The notes under the pieces: generated by a model
Databases searched by the model: none
Told to the model about the DNA's origin: nothing
What the model saw: the letters and a program-made list of their open reading frames with translations, nothing else
Made by a program: the position numbers and the translations under genes
Part shown: positions 23,808 through 35,560 of the stretch, piece after piece
Layout: every line of letters begins with the position of its first letter
Numbering within the stretch: the first letter of the stretch is position 1
Source of the DNA: Arion vulgaris
Taxonomy: Eukaryota > Mollusca > Gastropoda > Stylommatophora > Arionidae
DNA: 64,000 bases
NCBI GenBank assembly: GCA_020796225.1
Contig: CM036756.1
Span: forward strand, 65,645,152-65,709,151
Direction: 5' to 3'

Positions 23808-24057
23808 CTTCTTCTTTTTTGCGTTCGTTCTTTACGACCAACTTTAATCACTCTTTGTGATGTTTGATCTTTGCCAAGAACGTGTATACTTGCACATTGG
23901 TTTGGTAGACTCCTAAACGCATAGACTTCTACACGTTTAGGACATTGCATCCGATTTCAGCCAAACCTCCTTAGTCGTCTCTTACGACATGCGTGCAGGT
24001 AACAGTGGTTCTATTCTTTACACCCCAAATTTGGGCCCCGGTAACCACTCGGGCGAC
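23808..24057 (-). repeat. SINE-1b copy, 250 bp, with 12-bp target duplication
   Basis: Flanked by GACGGGAGTGAT at 23796-23807 and 24058-24069. Tail at the left (CTTCTTCTTTTTTGCG); head at the right, reading GTCGCCCGAGTGGTTACCGG on minus. Confidence 0.92.
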
Positions 24058-24069
24058 GACGGGAGTGAT

Positions 24070-25213
24070 GATTTGGAAGTGGATAGACTAACGAAGGACC
24101 TAATGTGTCCTTATAATCCCGACATCTCCTTATTATGCTTTGGAATCATTGACACACTCATTCGGACTCTAAGTGAATAAATACTATCGTTTAACATGCT
24201 ATTCAAGATGTGTGCTCTTTCTTATGTAATTACTTTCTGCAAATATATATAGAAGTATCTAGTCCATTTTGTAGCGACCCTTTAGAAAGCCTTTCAGACA
24301 TCTTGAACCTCTACCTCCGGCATTTCCGCCCCTGTTGAGAAACACTGAATGTCTTCAAATACGTCTTACTAGCTCCATACAATATTTGATAGATAATATC
24401 ATCTTAACTTTACTGTTTCAGAGAAAGTCATGTAAACCTTACACAATGCTCTCAGGATTAAAAACGTTCAGGACGCGAAATAAAATATCATTGACGACCT
24501 GAGAATGTCTGCTGCTGACGCCAGCCAACTTGCACAGAACAGAGAGTTTTTCAGGACTGCTGTCAATGGAGCTAAGTTCCGGAAGGGACAAGCTACTTGA
24601 TGATGATGATAGAAATATTCTACCTTACAGTGGTTCTAAAACTATCAATATGTTTGTACACTACAGTTTAGCAGTAAGATTATTCTCAGAGAAAACTACA
24701 CTAACAGTCATAATTGCACAATATACATTAGCACACCAGTGTTCTCTTTTCGAACATGCACATATCAAATACAAGGCACAAACACACACAAGCAAGCAAA
24801 CGCAAAACCAATGACGCACTTCTCACCTTAAACAACAGCTACCACTGACAACAAACTAAAGCAAACCCGGTTAAATCAAGATAATATTTAGTAATAAAAT
24901 AAAGCATGAACTATTTGGAGAGTGACTACAAATATTGTCCAACCTTCAGGCAACATCGCATAAACTGTCTGGCGATATCAATGCATTTATATAAATATAG
25001 ATATATAAATTCTTCTCAAGAACACTTATAATACATGCACATTCATAAACGCTCAACAATTTACACAGGACCTAGATGGAAGAGACAATATATGTGAAAC
25101 TATACGTGAATCAATGAAAATGAGCATGGAAACGAATATACAAGTATGTAGCGGAATATAATTGATTACGAAATTAAGCTTTCTACAAAATTGAAAGATG
25201 AAAAAGTGTGTTT
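24070..25213. other. Unassigned spacer with one isolated hAT-like end
   Basis: Around 24326-24346 the sequence CCCCTGTTGAGAAACACTG is, on minus, a typical hAT terminus (CAGTGTTTCTCAACAGGGG). No matching partner end was found, so it is a truncated remnant at best. Confidence 0.35.
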
Positions 25214-25221
25214 ATTTATAT

Positions 25222-25588
25222 CATAGGTTCCCAAAGTGGGTGGTACCGCCCCCAGTGGGCACTGTAGCCTTCCATTGGGGCGATAGTGGGTTCAGACGTA
25301 TTTGGGGGCGTTCAATTGATCTAGGGGTCGGCAGCTCCTTATGGAAGAAATGAATAATATATATTTGACATAAACTATTTTCATGATTTTGCTGATTGAA
25401 TAACTGTATTAAGATAATCATATATTGACCACTACTTTTTCAATACTTTAAGAGCATAGGCAGTACTGTATCATTAATTGTATTTACGTTGAAAATATCA
25501 AATGGATTGAAGCGGAAAACTGTTATAAACGTGGGGAGAAATTGTTTTGCAAAGTGATCGATTGTCCGAAACAGTTTGGGAACCTATG
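25222..25588 (+). mobile_element. hAT-MITE-1 copy with perfect 8-bp target duplication
   Basis: Runs from CATAGGTTCCCAAAGTGGG to TTTGGGAACCTATG, flanked on both sides by ATTTATAT (25214-25221 and 25589-25596). It is 367 bp, shorter than its 445-bp relatives, so it carries internal deletions. Confidence 0.93.
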
Positions 25589-25739
25589 ATTTATATCGTC
25601 ACGAGAGAATGTTATTGACAAAGTAGTCATTTTATTTTTTTTATTTAATTCTTACAGTAGCTTCAGTAATAGTACTGCTCAATAAATGCATGTTACAATT
25701 TTGTGATAAATGTTTCTAATTATCGAGCACAGACGTATT

Positions 25740-25890
25740 GAAGCAGTTTCTATGGCGATGTTTTCAGTTCTTCTAAAGGATTTGGGTTCGAATCTGCACT
25801 GAGTCTCATGTGCAAGGTTTTCATGAGTACCATAGGATTGTTGTTGGAGCTACAGTGTTAGTGCTTTGTGCAACACTCTCGATATTTGTG
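25740..25890 (+). repeat. SINE-6 copy (tRNA-like), diverged
   Basis: GGATTTGGGTTCGAATCTGC is a B-box-like block; downstream TTGGAGCTACAGTG and GCTTTGTGCAACACTCT match the copy at 37.6 kb. The A-box side is degraded. Confidence 0.55.
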
Positions 25891-25974
25891 TGTCAACCAC
25901 ATAGTAAGAATCAGCCATATCATACTGACAATAACACCTCTAGAGTCAGGGGGTGACTAAGACTGAGAAACATG

Positions 25975-27005
25975 CTAAGATGACAATGCTAAGATGATTA
26001 GTAAAGATTAAGAAACACACTGATGATTAATTCTAAGATTAGTACAGATTAGAAACACTAAGATGGCAATTCTAAGATTAGTAAAGATTAGAAACATGTT
26101 AGATGTTAATTCTAAGATTAGTAAAGATTAAGAAACACACTATGATGTTAATTCTAAGATTAGTACAGATTAGAAACATACCAATACGGTAATGCTAGTG
26201 TTAGCAAACATTGTGAGAAACAAATGATTGAGTCTGGAAGTATGTGCGTGAAAAGGATGGACAGCATGATCACATCCCAAGAAAATGACTTGGCTTTCAC
26301 ACCTGGACATGCTGGAGTGCAGAGCCACAAAAGTGCTGACTTTCTTGCAAACAATGTCCCGACTCAAGCGAGCTGAATTATGGACAGAGCCGATGTCATG
26401 AATGCGGTACGCTCGCATTTATGTGATATGGGCGAGTCTCAGACACTGGGAAGAATGCGAAAATTAGAAGTTAAGTTTGGACATGCCAGACAGTGTCGTC
26501 TTCGTGGTATAGAGGGAAGGTATACTAATCAACATCTCATGGGTACGGTGAGCAAATGGAAGTTAGGATCTTAGCTGCAGCGAAGGACAGAGCATGAATG
26601 GAAATGAGCAATGTGCCATGACATCGATCGCATAACATAACATTGTGAGAAACATAACAAGATGGTATTGCTAAGATTAGCACAAACTGAGAAGCATATT
26701 AAGATGACAAGCTAATTTTAGCAAAGATTAAGAAAACAATAAGATGACAACGTAATTTTAGAAAGATTAAGAAACAAAATTAAGATGACAACGATAATTT
26801 TAGCAAGATTAAGAAACGCATTAAGAGACAAGCTAATTTGAAAGATTAAGAAAACACAATAAGATGACAACGCTAATTTTAGCAAAGATTAAGAAACACA
26901 ATAAGATGACAGCGCTAATTTTAGCAAAGATTAAGAAACTCATTAAGATCACAACGCTAATTTTAGCAAAGATTAAGTACCATTTTAAGATTTCAATGTA
27001 AAATC
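25975..27005. repeat. ~42-bp minisatellite, split by a LINE insertion
   Basis: Units contain CTAAGATTAGTAAAGATTAAG and AAACACA in the left block (25975-26222) and GCTAATTTTAGCAAAGATTA in the right block (26639-27005). The two blocks flank LINE-E (26223-26638). The array is moderately diverged. Confidence 0.85.
26223..26638 (+). pseudogene. LINE-E fragment: RNase H end, with 16-bp target duplication
   Basis: Bounded by AACATTGTGAGAAACA at 26207-26222 and 26639-26654. The coding remnant reads LAFTPGHAGVQSHKSADFLA, matching the end of a LINE RNase H domain (a PGHxGxxxxxxADxLA motif). It then continues after a stop as MDRADVMNAVRSHL, GRMRKLEVKFGHARQCRLRG and LMGTVSKW, a C-terminal extension known in some LINE polyproteins. 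The 3' end is a short CATAA repeat. Only the terminal 416 bp integrated, so it was dead on arrival. It inserted into an existing minisatellite and is therefore younger than that array. Confidence 0.82.
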
Positions 27006-27883
27006 AAACAATAAGTTTCTAACTGCCCTAAATTGAAACTCTGTCCTCATTTTGGTATATATCTTTATTTTAGGGCCGTAATGGGCGTTTTGTTTGATTC
27101 TACATGTTGTGTGCGTTGTGAGAAGTGAAATTCTTCACTTCTGTTGCATCATTTTCTTTATAAAGGCATTTTGTTCGAAATGTTGCTGTGTATTATTATT
27201 GTATTTTGTAAAACTACAGTATTTTGTTTTAATGCGTATCGTTAATGCTAAGATTAGCAAAGTCATATTTCATTTCAATTTTCTCCATTCATTATGATAC
27301 TCTACATCATTCTCTCATGAAATACTTTCAGACTTTTGAAAACAAATGCAAAATGTGTCCTTCTTTATGGTTCTATGCCATGACATGCTGCCAGTAGTTT
27401 TACATCCAGAGTGCAGACATTCTCAAACAGATTTCTCCTAGCTATACTTTGTATTAGATGGAGAGAAGGAATAATAAATAAAGACATGTGAACTACAACA
27501 AAATTGAAATCAATTTAATAAAATAAAATCTAAAGGTTAAAGGAAGAAAGTTAAGATTTACATCAGAGTTCTTTTTTTATTTTGTTCAATGTATATTCTT
27601 TGCGATTGGACACTTTCAACGGATCTCAAATTTTGTAACAAAAATATCAATAAAAATATTCTGTCCCACTAATTGGATAGATATTTTAGCCAGACTTAGT
27701 GACGTCAGTAGGAAACAATCTCATAAAGGAAACCTAACATGCATTTGTCTAGAGAAGCATTGTCCAACGTTGTGTCTATGAACTTCATGACACCCGCGTC
27801 ATATATTAATGATTCCATATTTTTTACTTTGTCTGCTTTATCAGATTGTTTTAAACTTTTTATCAAGTTTTGTTCCGTATGAC
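27006..27883. other. Unassigned spacer
   Basis: Contains the inverse partner (27150-27235) of the small repeat at 19115-19200. Otherwise nothing was recognised. Confidence 0.4.
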
Positions 27884-28050
27884 CAGAGCCGGGGTATATT
27901 TTTCAATATGATGCAAGTCTTCGAAATGCCGTCCTGTAAATGTTTTTTCTTAAAATAATCTTCAATTGTGATTTTAATTTTGCTCTTATGCACCTCGGTT
28001 AGTGCCATCTGATCGGCTGCCTCTCTGTATCATAGCACGACACGGCCCTG
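27884..28050. mobile_element. hAT-MITE-3, 167 bp, with 8-bp target duplication
   Basis: Runs from CAGAGCCGGGGTATATTTTT to TAGCACGACACGGCCCTG. The preceding CGTATGAC (27876-27883) and following CGCATGAC (28051-28058) form an 8-bp duplication with one mismatch. The right part matches 41817-41960 in inverse orientation. No coding capacity. Confidence 0.8.
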
Positions 28051-28058
28051 CGCATGAC

Positions 28059-28679
28059 TTCCATGAACATGATCTTCAAGTTTTTGCAATCTAGATTTAT
28101 TTTGTACCCATTCTATTGTTCCCTTTAACCCTACCATTATTTCACAAGAGAAAAAGTCGGTATATCAATTATATTAAAATTACTATTGTTATTGATATTA
28201 GTAGTAGTGTTGAATGGCACACTACTGAGAGTATGTCTAGAAAATCACAACAGCGTTAAAGCGGATTGATTCGCAAACCTGTAAAGATATGCATTAACTT
28301 TTAATAGTGTAGGGATGATGATGATGATGATGATGATGATGCTCGTCCATCACGTGTGATGACCACATTTGGCATGCTGCCTAAATAATATGTAACGTGT
28401 TGATTATTATAAATTATCTGTTCATAATTACTACTTTAACTGACACTGATTAGTTTGAAAGTTGAATATTTAATATGCAACACATAGAGCAAGGCCTTAT
28501 GTTGAGAAAGAACCAGCAGTGTAGAAAATCCTGAAAGAAGAAGCCTCTTTGAACATGGAAAGATACTCAAAGTTGGAGACTTCAAAAGCCTGAATGACCC
28601 ATCTAGAGAAAACAGTTCTCCAGCAAGGAGAACAACTCAAAGCTGAGCAGCCACCTGTGGCCATGTTACGCAAAAAGTC
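28059..28679. other. Unassigned spacer with (GAT)n microsatellite
   Basis: A GATGAT run lies at about 28316-28341. The end of the span may already belong to the LINE-E fossil that follows. Confidence 0.4.
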
Positions 28680-30610
28680 ATGCTCATAAGTCAGGCAAGG
28701 GAAGAGTCAGAAGTGATATGCTATTCAAGAAGTGAACTGTATGGAGGTGACATCACACTGACTGAGCGAGAGAGCACTGAAAAGCTCAATCGAAAGCCTG
28801 ACAGATGGAGTATCAACGCATGTAACATAGATCAGTCTTTACTCAGTTTTAACAATAGTGAGACAGGAGAGTCCCAGACATCTGGAAATGCCACATCCAC
28901 CAATTTTCAAAGTGGAAAGACAAAGGATCGCAGAGCTACAGACCATAGTTTGCGTTGCACTGCAAAACTGCTGGAGAAGTGATAACCACTAGACTCCAGT
29001 GGTTTTTGAATCTCATCTTAAACTCCAGTCCCTGAACAGGTCATAATGCAATAAATGGGGTCTAGAAATAAACGAGCAAAACTATAGAACCTCATGTCAA
29101 CAGGAAGAACGCCAGACTGAATTAACGATGTATCGTTCGTCCATACTCAACCTTTGGGAGTTAACGACAGTCGTCTGACATAACATCACTAATGAAACAA
29201 ACAGAAAGGCTAATGAGAACAAAGTGTGATGCGAAGCTGGCTGAACTACCTGGGCTGATATTCGAATCCTGAGTCAGGTGTACACTGTGCAGTTAGACGA
29301 CCTATATGCATCATCGACATGGATATCAGCAGCCCATTCAAACAAATCGATACTGGAAAAAACACAAACAGGTGTCGGGTACTATTTTGGGAGCATGAAA
29401 TCTACACCAATTGTAGAAATGGAAAAGGCAGCCAACATCCAGCCCTTGGAGACAGAAGAAGGGAAAGTGATTCTACGACTGAAAGGATCAAGAATGCTCA
29501 CCATCCACTGCATGAAAAAATGGCGTAGACAGAACAGCTAAGCCACAAGTCTAACCACGACGCCGCGTGCTCAGCGTGTTCGTAGCGTTGACTACGTGAT
29601 AGTCTCTTAGTGGTTCAACTGGGACTGGCAGAAAAGCTAGGTTCCAGATTTACGGTGTTCGTGCACCGCACCGGTTACGATGTCCATGGCCTACCAAAGC
29701 GAAAAGCTCAAGCTTCTGATCGGAAAAAAACCAAAAGCAAAGAAATAGAAAGTCATACTGGAACACTAATCATAATTCATACCTGAAGAATGCTTGATCA
29801 CTGGAACCAGATCAGTAGCACTAAACTTCAACCTCCATCCAAATTATTAACAAAATCGAGCTAATCGTGAAAGCAATACTGGAACATCCCCAGTTACATG
29901 TTCCAGCAGAAGACCGCTGAAAAATTACACAGATGGATCGGCAATGGAGCAACATGAATGGTGGAGCAGAGGTACATTAGGCACCCAGACTACACTGTGT
30001 CTCTAGCCTCGAAGAATATGTTCAACTACAACAGAACTCTAGCCCTTCTGATGCAGTCACAGCAGAGAATAAGCTGCACCCTGCAGCAGATGGTATTCAC
30101 AGACTCACTGTCACGATCGCCTAGGCTAACCATGACAGCAAGTACACTACAAAGAGAACTCAGCTTTCTGAAAAGCAAATTCACTGCAGTGATTCCATTC
30201 ACGTGGCATTGCAGGCATAGAGTGCTGATGCTTAGCTAAGAGGGCAAAGAGCAATTACCAACCTTGTCTTTCAAGAGGTCAAAACCCTCATACAGAGAAT
30301 CTGCAGTGACTGGAAGACAAACACTGATAGTGCTTATGGAAAAGACTCTCAAAGACCTAAGCAGAACAGACCAGGTCATTATATTTCGACTACGCACTGA
30401 CACTGCAGACTCAGAAACATATACAGACTAGGAATAAGTCAAACAGCTCTCTGCCAGTGTCAGCAGGCGAACAGACACCAGAGCATATCCTGCAAGACTG
30501 TCCTCTTGTGCAGCTGAGAAGCACATGTGGCCAACCCATGACCTGAAAACTGCTTTGAAACCTGACAGACCTGAAGCTGTCTGCCCAGTTGTGTCCACAG
30601 TAAATTAAGC
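28680..30610 (+). pseudogene. LINE-E fossil: RT end and RNase H domain, heavily decayed
   Basis: A long decayed stretch of a LINE polyprotein of the RNase H-bearing kind. The open part at 29278-29541 reads YTVQLDDLYASSTWISAAHS, NKSILEKTQTGV and TPIVEMEKAANIQPLE, matching the RT connection of LINEs with a VYTGAVRPVLEYASTAW-type motif. At about 29930 TDGSA marks the first catalytic Asp region of RNase H. Near 30195 FTWHCRH sits where the HxGIxGNE motif is expected. At about 30380 QVIIFRLRT is the post-RNase H segment. A SINE-2 copy is inserted at 29560-29735. Many stops and frame changes; no active centre is intact. Related fragments are at 26.2 and 55.4 kb. Confidence 0.7.
29560..29735 (+). 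repeat. SINE-2 copy nested in the LINE-E fossil
   Basis: Contains GCTCAGCGTGTTCGTAGCG (head), AGTGGTTCAACTGGG (B-box region), GGTTACGATGTCCATGGCC and GAAAAGCTCAAGCTTCTG, then poly(A). Older and more diverged than the copy at 17.9 kb. No clear target duplication. Confidence 0.8.
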
Positions 30611-30783
30611 GATGACAGAGATCCTAAGATGAAGAAGAATAAGAAGAATATTTAATACTAAAATATCATATACAGTCTGAAATTGAGCGTCTTTCCTTTA
30701 TTATACTTCAAGCATTTCCAACGCACTATTTTTTAGAGTCAGTAGAAATTGGGTTTATTTTAAAAGTCTCTTATTATAATGAC

Positions 30784-30832
<49 letters not shown>

Positions 30833-32014
30833 ACTGGCTGTTTAGCACAGACAAATATGTGATTTTCCTTCATCCAATAGTGAAATTCGTATGCAGCTAA
30901 GCCAGTGTATAGAAAAACGGTGTTATTGTGCTAAATATTAGTCGGGTGCGTAAATACCGAATAATATATAAAATTAATAGATATAATTAACTAACCATTA
31001 TAGAACAATTTACGGTAATCGCCCGTTAAATCAATATACATATGTGTACCACAATGTACGTTGTAGTAAAGGTAATAACTTCCCGGAATAGACAAATAAT
31101 AGTAAGTACTAAAATATAACCTAACACAAAAACCTGATTTTTCCGAAAATGTTTTTATGACAAACAATAATGCTCACGAGACGTCAATGGAATATGATTA
31201 CCTTGCGGTTTTTACTATAGTTTTCATGACAGTTTGGTCATCCCCATCAACGTTTTAGTACAATTTGCAATATATATTTTCATGGTCGCTTCTGATGTAT
31301 TATAGGTTATATACGATAGCTTTGGCTTAACTTTCAACACTGTTAGTTTCGTTTTTAGTATTGTTTTAGCATGTTTATCTACCTGTTTTGTTTCATCAGT
31401 ATTGTGTCCGGTGACCTGTCAAAATGTCACTATTTTATTGTTATTTTATCAAAAACAACCATTTCCTCGATTAATTTCTTCGTAATAATTGTGTCTTTAT
31501 TCACGTATACTTTGATTATCTCTACATTGTTTGTTCTCTAGAGCGACTACAAGTCTGTTTACTATGTCTATTCCGTCTGAATCGCGTGCCAATTCCAATG
31601 ATATTTGTGTTGCGAAATCTCCCGAGATCGTTAGAAACTGTCCGAGACGGAAAGATCCACCATAAATTTTAATTGCTCTGAACTGCAGCCGACTCGAGAG
31701 AGAGAGACTGTAGAGAGATATTTGTACTGAGTTTCACACTCCTGCCATGGAATTTCCGTACAAGGATTATAGATTCGTCTGAAAGGTCATTAGGTTCAAA
31801 TTGAAATCTTACCAATCTATCTGTAATTTCAGAAATCATTGTCTCAAGAGAAGGGCTGTTTCATTAAAATGGATGAAACGGATCACTGGAAACCACTACT
31901 GTCTGACCTGTACCTATGGTTTAAAAATTACTTTATAACTTCCAAAAGCTTCTTTGTATCTGTCTCGCTTGACATTTCTATATTATGGTAATTTTACGTA
32001 GTTTTACTAGTTTA
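30611..32014. other. Unassigned spacer with a (TC)n microsatellite
   Basis: A (CT)n run occupies about 30788-30832. A 33-residue frame starts at 31564 (MSIPSESRANSNDICV) and ends at a stop; it has no support as an exon. The rest is AT-rich without recognised features. Confidence 0.4.
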
Positions 32015-32272
32015 CTTCTTCTTCTAACGTTCCATATCGACTACTTGTTAAACCACTCTTTGTGATTTGTATGTGATCTGAGCATAGAGCGATTGTACGT
32101 TGTGCCAGTTAGGCGCCTACAAGGAAGCCAGCACATCCGATTTCTGTGATGTTTATTTATTTACTAGAATAGCCTTCCTAGGCCCCTACGTTAGTCGCCC
32201 CTTACGACATGCTTTGTAGGTCACAGTTAAACTATTATTTGCTCCCCCTGCAAGCCCCGGCTAACATAAGAG
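32015..32272 (-). repeat. SINE-1a copy
   Basis: Tail at left (CTTCTTCTTCTAACG), then AACCACTCTTTGTGATTTGT, ACGTTGTGCCAGTTAGGCGC and CGCCCCTTACGACATGC. Same architecture as the copies at 4.1, 49.2 and 58.0 kb. No clear target duplication. Confidence 0.85.
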
Positions 32273-32277
32273 TGATT

Positions 32278-32400
32278 CGTTTTTATCAACCAAGTCAACC
32301 ACTGGTTGCGATCAGTGGGGTTTTCGTCGAGAACGTGAGTACGTTGCAACCCATTTTGGCCTCTACATCATGTAGGACATGGACATCTGAATCTCGACCA
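32278..32400 (-). repeat. Diverged SINE-1b-like fragment
   Basis: GAGAACGTGAGTACGTTGCA and TAGGACATGGACATCTGA correspond to CAAGAACGTGTATACGTTGCA and TAGGACACGTGCATCCGA in SINE-1b. It lies directly after a SINE-1a copy. Confidence 0.55.
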
Positions 32401-32419
32401 AAGTATATTCCTATTGACA

Positions 32420-32690
32420 ACTGTTATAAGAAGAGAAGATGGAGATATATTGGGCACACCTTGAGGAGAAATTATCAAAGAATATCAAAGCAGGCAATGA
32501 AGTGGGATGCAAAGGGTCCAAGAAAGAGAGTCGACCTAAGACCTGAAGACTTCTGAGAAGGCAGAATATCGGTCTAGTTCCATGGAGGAGATTGAGCAGT
32601 TGCCAGATAAGCGTATGAGAATTCTAGGCCTATGTACTTACGGTAGAGAGGATTATATATTCATTATCAAGATACATTTCAAATGATAGT
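32420..32690 (+). pseudogene. LINE-B 3' fragment
   Basis: The frame within 32209-32556 reads KKRRWRYIGHTLRRNYQRIS and KQAMKWDAKGPRKRVDLRP, the C-terminal signature of LINE-B. The remainder is out of frame (CAATATCGGTC, TCCATGGAGGAGATTGAGCA). Closest relative is the fragment at 0.5-1.0 kb. Confidence 0.75.
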
Positions 32691-32754
32691 AATAACGGCA
32701 GTTACATTTATGTAGCAATTTTGATCGCACAGGAAATATTAAAAAAGAAATCAT

Positions 32755-33050
32755 GATACGCATTGGCAAAGCAACATCAGCTTTTAATGTCTGGTCAACC
32801 ACTGGTAACAAATGTTATAAGAAGGAAAGATTGAGATATGTCAGACACACCTTGAGAAGAAGTGATCAACGAATATCAGACGACCTAGGTGGAGAAGACG
32901 ACCTAAGGAGACCCTGAAGCTAACTTTGCTGAGAGAGGCAAGAAATATCGGTCTCAGCTCCATGAAGGAGATTGAGCGATTTGTCCAGGATAGAACGGTA
33001 TGGAGAAATTGCTTGCAGGCCCAATGTAACGTATAACGAACGGTACGAAG
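32755..33050 (+). pseudogene. LINE-B 3' fragment with internal deletion
   Basis: Begins CGCATTGGCAAAGCAACATC, then jumps to TGTCTGGTCAACCACTGGTA, a deletion relative to the copy at 0.5-1.0 kb. It continues through AGGAGACCCTGAAGC and GTCCAGGATAGAACGGTATG. The 3' tail is (ATT)n near 33045. Frames are broken. Confidence 0.75.
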
Positions 33051-33151
33051 ATATTATTATTATACAAATTTGAACAGACGGGTAACTGTAACATGTTATA
33101 AACAGAAACGCTCCAATTTAAGGTACCGCATATAGTATTATACTGTTGCAT

Positions 33152-33307
33152 AGCCCCCTGTGAGTGCGGTTCAATTACGCGGGCTGACAGAAAAGCCACA
33201 GGTTCTCCAGATTTAAGATATTTGTGGTACCGACCCGAAGGAATACGATGTCCACTGTACCGAGCCGAAGAGCTGAAAGTTCAAGTGCTTCTGGATCGAA
33301 AAAAAAA
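33152..33307 (+). repeat. SINE-2, 5'-truncated, with 12-bp target duplication
   Basis: Flanked by ATACTGTTGCAT (33140-33151) and ATACTGTTGTAT (33308-33319). Starts within the tRNA-like head just before GTGCGGTTCAATTACGCGGG, so the A-box part is missing. Body and poly(A) tail are present. Confidence 0.85.
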
Positions 33308-33584
33308 ATACTGTTGTATGATATCAGATCTGATTGCTCATACGAAGGACTCAAAGAGGACACATGTCAAGTAACTGGTCTCACAACCAACAGCATGTCT
33401 GGAACTAGTATTGATAGAGTGTACTACACAGATGAATACGAAGACGTCAGAGACATATGAAGAACTGTCAACAACAGCATGTCTGGAACTATGATTGACA
33501 CAGATAAATACAAGCAATGGTTTCTACACGTTTCGCACAGAAATGAAAACCTCATACCTGTCTTAAAGCACAAATAACGTACAA

Positions 33585-34120
33585 ACTACAAAGCATACAA
33601 AGCATACAAAGCATACAAAGCATACAAAGCATACAAAGCATACAACTCAAAACATACAAAGCATACAAAGCATAACCAAAGCATCAAAGTACACAAAGCA
33701 TACACACAAGTAAACACAAAGCTAAAGCATACAAAGCATAAACATCAAAGCATACAAGCATACAAAGCATCAAGCATACAAAGCATACAAAGCATACAAA
33801 GCATACAAAGCATACAAAGCATACAAAGCATACAAAACATACAAAGCATACAAAGCATACAAAGCATACAAAGCATACAAAGCATACAACAGCATACAAA
33901 GCATACAAAGCTATAGCATACAGCATACAAGCACAAAGCTAAAACATACAAAGCATATAACATACAAGCATACAAGCATCAAAGCATACAAAGCTACAAA
34001 GCGATACAAAGCATACAAAGCATACAAAGCATACAAAGGCTACAAAGACAGCTACAAAGCATACAAAGCATACAAAGCATACAAAGCATACAAAGCATAC
34101 AAAGCATACAAAGCTATATA
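33585..34120. repeat. 9-bp tandem repeat CATACAAAG
   Basis: About 55-60 copies of CATACAAAG with scattered indels. The 9-bp period keeps minus-strand frames open as repeats of CFV or CML triplets; these are not genes. Confidence 0.97.
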
Positions 34121-34954
34121 ATACCATCAACATATACTAATAAAACAAAGCAAAACTGCGCTCTTGCCACATGACAAGTTTAAAATTGAACAATCATTCC
34201 TGTTGTGAATGTAAGTGCGTGCGCGTGATGTGCATTTGTTTCTAACTTTCAAATATTGTTACACTTAAAATGTTTTTTTTTTAAAGTTAATTTTTTGAAG
34301 CACGATAAGATAATATCACATATATTTTTGGTAGCATTAGCAATGTAGATTATATTAGATCTCATGATGATGATGATGATGATTGTCTTCATATTAAAAG
34401 ATAACAAAAATGGAAGAAAAAATAGGTAATAGATATTGATGTTAATTAACATAGCAGTTAATTTACTAAAGTAAAGCTAACTGTAAAAACAGGAAAGAAT
34501 AAAAGTTAGCAATAAATAACAATAGTCTGGCTATTGAACGCTAAAGCTACAATCTTATCATTGAATGCCCTCCTGCCTCCCCCTCTCTCCTACCCGCCCC
34601 TCCTCTAACAACCCCTCCCCACCACCCACTTCCACTATATTGCTGTAATCATAATTCAATCAGGACAATCATCGCAATCATTCTATCAAATCTGGTCTCG
34701 ATGTGAATAGTTCACAAACATGACGCGACTTTACATCAAACTGTTCATCTTAGAGAGATGACTGCAGAAGACAACTTCAATTCATTAACATCTCATTATC
34801 AAAGATACCGAATCAATTTCTTTTTTGTTTTCGGAAACAAATAAATTATATATAGCTCTTAGCATTTTTTTATAATTATTTGGTCTTGCATGGTACGGAA
34901 AACACTTGACGTAATTTCGAACTGACCTGATTAGGGAAAAACTACCCTTGTAAA
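34121..34954. other. Spacer with a C-rich tract
   Basis: Positions 34569-34630 are strongly C-rich on plus (CCTCCCCCTCTCTCCTACCC, CCCCTCCTCTAACAACCCCT). The minus strand therefore has several G runs close together. A short GATGAT run lies at about 34365-34382. No gene was seen. Confidence 0.5.
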
Positions 34955-35105
34955 TAAAAAGCGTGTCAAGAAATCGGATGTGCTGGCCTATGCACCCATA
35001 GACGCATAACTTGACACAACGCATAATCGGTCTTAGGCTCAGATCACATACAAACCACAAAGAGTGGTTTAATAAGGGGTCGATATAGATCGTTCGCAGA
35101 AGAAG
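34955..35105 (+). repeat. SINE-1a, 5'-truncated
   Basis: Reads AAATCGGATGTGCTGGCCTA, ACACAACGCATAATCGGTCT and CACAAAGAGTGGTTTAATAA, ending CGCAGAAGAAGAA. The head and the GTCGTAAGAGGCGAC palindrome are missing. Confidence 0.8.
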
Positions 35106-35461
35106 AACTGACCTGATCAAACATTCAAACTAATAGGATATAGTCTATTTGTAGAGTTTATAGAGGTTTCTAAAACATACGTTGCGTGAAAAACACTCAT
35201 AATGGACATAAGTGAGCTTGGCAACAGTATAGTGGTTACTTGGAAGTGACCTTATTTTGTACAAGGTAGGTTGATTACACGTCTTTGATGAAGCCCTTGA
35301 CGAACTTGGTCTTAGTCGCGTAGATTATCAAGATTAGGTAATTAAATTTGACAAGGAATAGTGTCCAAATATTTCAACTGAAGAGGCCAAATAATCTATA
35401 AATTAGGTTTCTTTTTTTATCTGATGCTGTTGTCGAAGATAAGGAATATTTTTTATTTACT

Positions 35462-35560
35462 TTTTTTTTGATTCATAAAGCATTAGTTCTCGAGCTCTTC
35501 AGCTCGAGTTGCCATGGACATCGAACCCTTCGGGTTCGAATGACAAGAACCGTGAATCTG
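35462..35560 (-). repeat. SINE-2 3' fragment
   Basis: TTTTTTTTTGATTC, then CTCTTCAGCTCGAGTTGCCA and TGGACATCGAACCCTTCGGG match the reverse complement of the SINE-2 body and tail. The tRNA-like head is absent. Confidence 0.7.

Noticed and set aside
31564..31665. 33-codon frame with a balanced composition (MSIPSESRANSND...)
   Set aside because: Too short, no splice-site pattern I could pair and no conservation evidence.
33684..34133. Cys/Phe/Met-rich minus-strand frames
   Set aside because: Product of the 9-bp CATACAAAG repeat, not a cysteine-rich protein.
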